A DNA stretch of 32,973 bases. Source: DATAXV01 sp036272915. Its GTDB lineage: Bacteria > Chloroflexota > Dormibacteria > Dormibacterales > Dormibacteraceae. The DNA is taken from the NCBI GenBank assembly GCA_036272915.1, contig DATAXV010000213.1:1-32973 (forward strand), given 5' to 3'. The notes under the pieces are model-generated. The model did no database searches, was not told the origin of the DNA, and saw nothing but the letters and a program-made list of their open reading frames with translations. Shown here in pieces: positions 30,578 to 32,973 of this stretch (position 1 is the stretch's first letter; every line of letters begins with the position of its first letter). Both the position numbers and the translations under genes were made by a program.

Positions 30578-31552
30578 ATGCGGGGCGTCGATCAGGAGCG
30601 GACGGCGCGGATCGAACGGGAGCTGGGCGCGGTCGTGCCCGGCATCAGGTCGGTGGCGCCGATGCCGGAGGGGCATTCCGGCTTCAGCTACAGGGTCTCC
30701 CTGGAGAGGGGGGAGGGCGTCCTGCGCCTGCCCCCGCCCGGGGTGCGTGTGGCCGGTCCGACCGACGTCGCTCGCCAGGGCCGGTTGATGGCGGCGCTGG
30801 CCGCCCAGGGGATGCCGGTGCCGGCGGTGATCGCCGTCTCCGAGGAGCCGGTGGTCGACGGCCGCCCCTTCGTCCTGGTCGAGTGGGTGGACGGGGACCG
30901 CGCCGAGCCGGCGATGGCCCGTCTGGGCCCGAGTGGCGTCGCCTCCGCGGCCTCGGCGGCGCTGCACGAGCTGCAGCGGGCCGACGTCGCCGCGCTGCCC
31001 ATGGCCGGCGATCCGCCGATGTCCCTGGCCGACGAGATCGCTCGCTGGACCTGGCTGCTGGAACGGGCGGCCGCGCCCTGGACCGAGGGGGCGGAGCGGC
31101 TGGCCGAGGCGCTCCGGGCGAGCATGCCCGGGGAGCGGCCCCCGGTCCTGGTCCACGCCGACTACCACTACGCCAACCTCCTCTTCGGCGGTGAGGGCGT
31201 GGCTGCGGTGCTGGACTGGGAGATCGCCCACGTTGGCCAGCCGCTGATCGACCTGGCCTGCCTGGCGGTGGCCGCCCGCCCCTCAGGAGACGGCATCTTC
31301 GGCTTCTCGCCGGAGGGCGCCGGCCGGCTCCTGGAGGCGGTGCCGGACGACGAGCTCGCCAGCATATACGGTGCCGACGTGGCCGAGTTCCGCTGGTACG
31401 TGGCGCTCGGCTTCTACGAGTACTGCGCCATCCTCGCCTACAACCTGATGCTGCACCTCAAGGGCCGGCGGCCCGATCCCATCTACGTCGGCCGGGAGTG
31501 GATGGTGGGTAGGCTGCTTGAGGTTGGGCTGGAGCGCGTTGGAGGCCTCTGA
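30578..31552 (+). CDS. APH-family phosphotransferase, LvaA/ACAD10-11-type
   Basis: A 324-residue aminoglycoside-phosphotransferase-fold kinase with VHADYHYANLLF (His193, Asp195, Asn200) and VLDWEIAHVG (Asp213, Glu215), a hinge-like FVLVEWVDG and a C-terminal helical lobe with YEYCAILAYNLMLH. The next gene, 3 nt away, is an acyl-CoA dehydrogenase of the kind found with such kinases. In Pseudomonas LvaA/LvaC and in mammalian ACAD10/11 the kinase phosphorylates a 4-hydroxyacyl-CoA and the dehydrogenase-like partner removes the phosphate. That role is inferred here. ATG 30578 is chosen; GTG 30569 is an alternative, neither with a strong ribosome site. Confidence 0.88.
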   Translation: MRGVDQERTARIERELGAVVPGIRSVAPMPEGHSGFSYRVSLERGEGVLRLPPPGVRVAGPTDVARQGRLMAALAAQGMPVPAVIAVSEEPVVDGRPFVLVEWVDGDRAEPAMARLGPSGVASAASAALHELQRADVAALPMAGDPPMSLADEIARWTWLLERAAAPWTEGAERLAEALRASMPGERPPVLVHADYHYANLLFGGEGVAAVLDWEIAHVGQPLIDLACLAVAARPSGDGIFGFSPEGAGRLLEAVPDDELASIYGADVAEFRWYVALGFYEYCAILAYNLMLHLKGRRPDPIYVGREWMVGRLLEVGLERVGGL

Positions 31553-31555
31553 GAC

Positions 31556-32845
31556 GTGAGCTGGGACTTCTCGACCGACCCCGAGTTCGAGCGGCAGCTG
31601 GAGTGGATGCGATGGTTCATGCGCGACGAGGTGCTGCCCCTCGAGATCCTCAGCGAGGAGTTGGACCGTGACACCTTCTTCGCCCACCTGAGCACGCTCC
31701 AGGACCGGACCAGGGAGCGCGGGCTCTGGGCCACGCACCTCCCGCCGGAGCTGGGCGGGGCGGGCATGGGCCAGGTGAGGCTCGGCCTGATGCACGAGAT
31801 CGAGGGGGCGTCCTTCTGGGGTCCCATGGTCTTCGGCAACAACGCCCCCGACACCGGCAACAGCGAGGTGCTCGCCCTCTTCGGAACCGAGGAGCAGAGG
31901 GAGCGCTGGCTGGGTCCGCTGCTGGCGCGGCGCATCTACTCCGGCTTCTCCATGACCGAGCCCGAGCATGCCGGCTCCGACCCGGTGAGGATGTCGACCA
32001 GGGCGGTGCCCGACGGCGAGGGCTGGGTGCTCGACGGCCACAAGTGGTTCACCACCAACGGCCTCATCGCCGACCTCCTGATCGTGATGGCCGTGACCGA
32101 CCCCGACGCCGATCCCCATCGCCGGGCGTCGATGTTCCTGGTCCCCGCCGACACCCCGGGGGTGGAGGTCGTGCGCAACATCCCGACCATGGGCTTCGAG
32201 CGCTTCGGCTTCGGCCACGCCGAGATCCGCTATCACGGCGTCCGGCTGCCGAAGCAGGCGCTGGTCGGGGAGAGGGGCAAGGGGTTCGAGATCGCCCAGG
32301 CCCGCCTCGGCCCCGGCCGCATCCACCACTGCATGCGCTGGCTCGGCCAGTCGCGCCGGGCGCTCGACATCATGTGCGAGCGCGCCCTGCAGCGGGAGGC
32401 CTTCGGCGAGCCGCTGGCCCGGAAGCAGACGGTCCAGAACTTCATCGCCGACTCGGTGGCGGAGATGTCGGCCGCCCGGTTGATGACGCTGCACGCGGCC
32501 TGGATCATGGACACGCAGGGCGTGAGGGCCGCGCGCAAGGAGATCTCCATGATCAAGTACTTCGGCGCGCGCGTCCTCCACGACGTCATCGACCGCGCCA
32601 TCCAGGTCTGCGGCGGCCTCGGCTTCTCCGCCGACCTCCCCCTCGAGGAGATGTATCGCGAGGCCCGCTCGGCCCGGCTCTACGACGGCCCCGACGAGGT
32701 CCACCGCCAGAGCGTGGCCAGGCTGGTCCTGCGCGAGCACGCGGCGCCGGAGGGGCTCTGGCCCGCCGACCACGTCCCCACCCGCCGGGAGGAGGTGCGT
32801 CAGCGCTTCGCCCAGCTCCTGGAGCGGGCGACCGAGAACGCCTGA
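31556..32845 (+). CDS. Acyl-CoA dehydrogenase, ACAD10/11-LvaC-like
   Basis: A 429-residue flavoprotein with FSMTEPEHAGSDP (FAD/substrate loop), WFTTNG, RLGPGRIHHCMRWLGQ and QVCGGLGFSADLPLEEMYR. The end of the active-site region reads YDGPDEVHR (376-384), where the usual catalytic Glu of EGT-type enzymes is replaced by Asp380, as in ACAD10/11. Together with the kinase partner this supports action on 4-phosphoacyl-CoA or another branched substrate. GTG 31556 starts 3 nt after the kinase stop. It is the last gene of the E1 alpha, E1 beta, kinase, dehydrogenase operon (gaps 2, 28 and 3 nt). Confidence 0.92.
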   Translation: MSWDFSTDPEFERQLEWMRWFMRDEVLPLEILSEELDRDTFFAHLSTLQDRTRERGLWATHLPPELGGAGMGQVRLGLMHEIEGASFWGPMVFGNNAPDTGNSEVLALFGTEEQRERWLGPLLARRIYSGFSMTEPEHAGSDPVRMSTRAVPDGEGWVLDGHKWFTTNGLIADLLIVMAVTDPDADPHRRASMFLVPADTPGVEVVRNIPTMGFERFGFGHAEIRYHGVRLPKQALVGERGKGFEIAQARLGPGRIHHCMRWLGQSRRALDIMCERALQREAFGEPLARKQTVQNFIADSVAEMSAARLMTLHAAWIMDTQGVRAARKEISMIKYFGARVLHDVIDRAIQVCGGLGFSADLPLEEMYREARSARLYDGPDEVHRQSVARLVLREHAAPEGLWPADHVPTRREEVRQRFAQLLERATENA

Positions 32846-32893
32846 CCAACGCCTCGCCTTCGATCGGAAGCATCGGCCAGGAATCCGCGATCC

Positions 32894-32942
32894 GCTTGCG
32901 ATCGCATGCGAAACGCCATCTGGCGCGGTATGCTTGCGATCG
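32894..32942 (+). promoter_or_regulatory. Promoter of the last gene with an 11-bp direct repeat
   Basis: GCTTGCGATCG is found at 32894-32904 and again at 32932-32942, where it runs from the -10-like TATGCT (32929-32934) into the GTG start codon. The first copy contains the perfect palindrome TGCGATCGCA. A regulator bound to both would block transcription start, possibly the gene's own product. Confidence 0.5.
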
Positions 32943-32973
32943 TGAGCGATCCCGAGCGTGTGCATTCGGGCCG
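32942..32973 (+). CDS. Start of an unidentified gene (runs off window)
   Basis: GTG 32942 begins an open frame of ten codons (SDPERVHSG after the initiator) at the window edge. TATGCT ends 7 nt upstream with no Shine-Dalgarno sequence, matching the leaderless genes elsewhere in the window. Too short to identify. Confidence 0.45.
   Translation, partial: MSDPERVHSG

Noticed and set aside
1..32973. CRISPR array, insertion sequence or integron
   Set aside because: No regularly spaced repeats, transposase motifs, terminal inverted repeats or integrase were seen on either strand.

Overview
This is a GC-rich (roughly 70% by eye), gene-dense piece of a bacterial chromosome. There are no tRNA or rRNA genes, no CRISPR array, no transposase and no phage module. 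The gene content (ABC sugar importer, ribosomal-protection GTPase, MmyB-type regulator, truncated haemoglobin, phytanoyl-CoA dioxygenase, acyl-CoA dehydrogenases) and frequent GTG/TTG starts fit a soil-type member of Actinomycetota, Chloroflexota or Dormibacterota. The sequence alone does not settle the phylum. Several genes seem to have leaderless transcripts: a -10-like hexamer (TATGCT, TAGCAT, TAACGT and similar) lies 6-9 nt before the start codon with no Shine-Dalgarno sequence.

Layout. 1-1972 (minus): sugar ABC importer, two permeases followed by the start of a lipoprotein binding protein. A LacI-type palindrome lies between it and a divergent MBL-fold hydrolase / GNAT acetyltransferase pair (2056-3760). 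3763-5703 (minus): a Tet(M)/Otr(A)-type ribosomal protection protein preceded by a leader ORF and a hairpin that can hide its ribosome binding site. 5887-7629: a RibD-type deaminase, a frameshifted small gene, and an AraC-VOC pair. 7712-10534 (minus): aldo/keto reductase, SurE and a quinone-oxidoreductase-like MDR protein. 10615-12148: a 36-residue membrane microprotein and a DEAD-box helicase. 12264-14886 (minus): a GT-C membrane glycosyltransferase, a doubtful small ORF and a decayed phosphotransferase.

The most interesting locus is 14912-20851. Four genes joined by 1-4 nt overlaps encode a fatty acyl-CoA reductase fused to a HAD phosphatase, a zinc alcohol dehydrogenase, a LarA-like (nickel-pincer lactate racemase family) protein and a PlsC-type acyltransferase. 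The set reads as one lipid-modifying pathway with no function I know of.

20908-24112 holds a LonN-domain protein, a phosphotransferase that seems to begin with CTG, an AlkD-type DNA glycosylase and an MmyB-like regulator. 24398-27943 holds a GH25/DUF1906-like protein, an alpha/beta hydrolase, a truncated haemoglobin and a PhyH dioxygenase. 28478-32845 is a catabolic operon: 2-oxoacid dehydrogenase E1 alpha and beta without E2, then an APH-type kinase and an acyl-CoA dehydrogenase resembling the LvaA/LvaC (ACAD10/11) system for 4-hydroxyacyl-CoA. The window ends in the first codons of another apparently leaderless gene.
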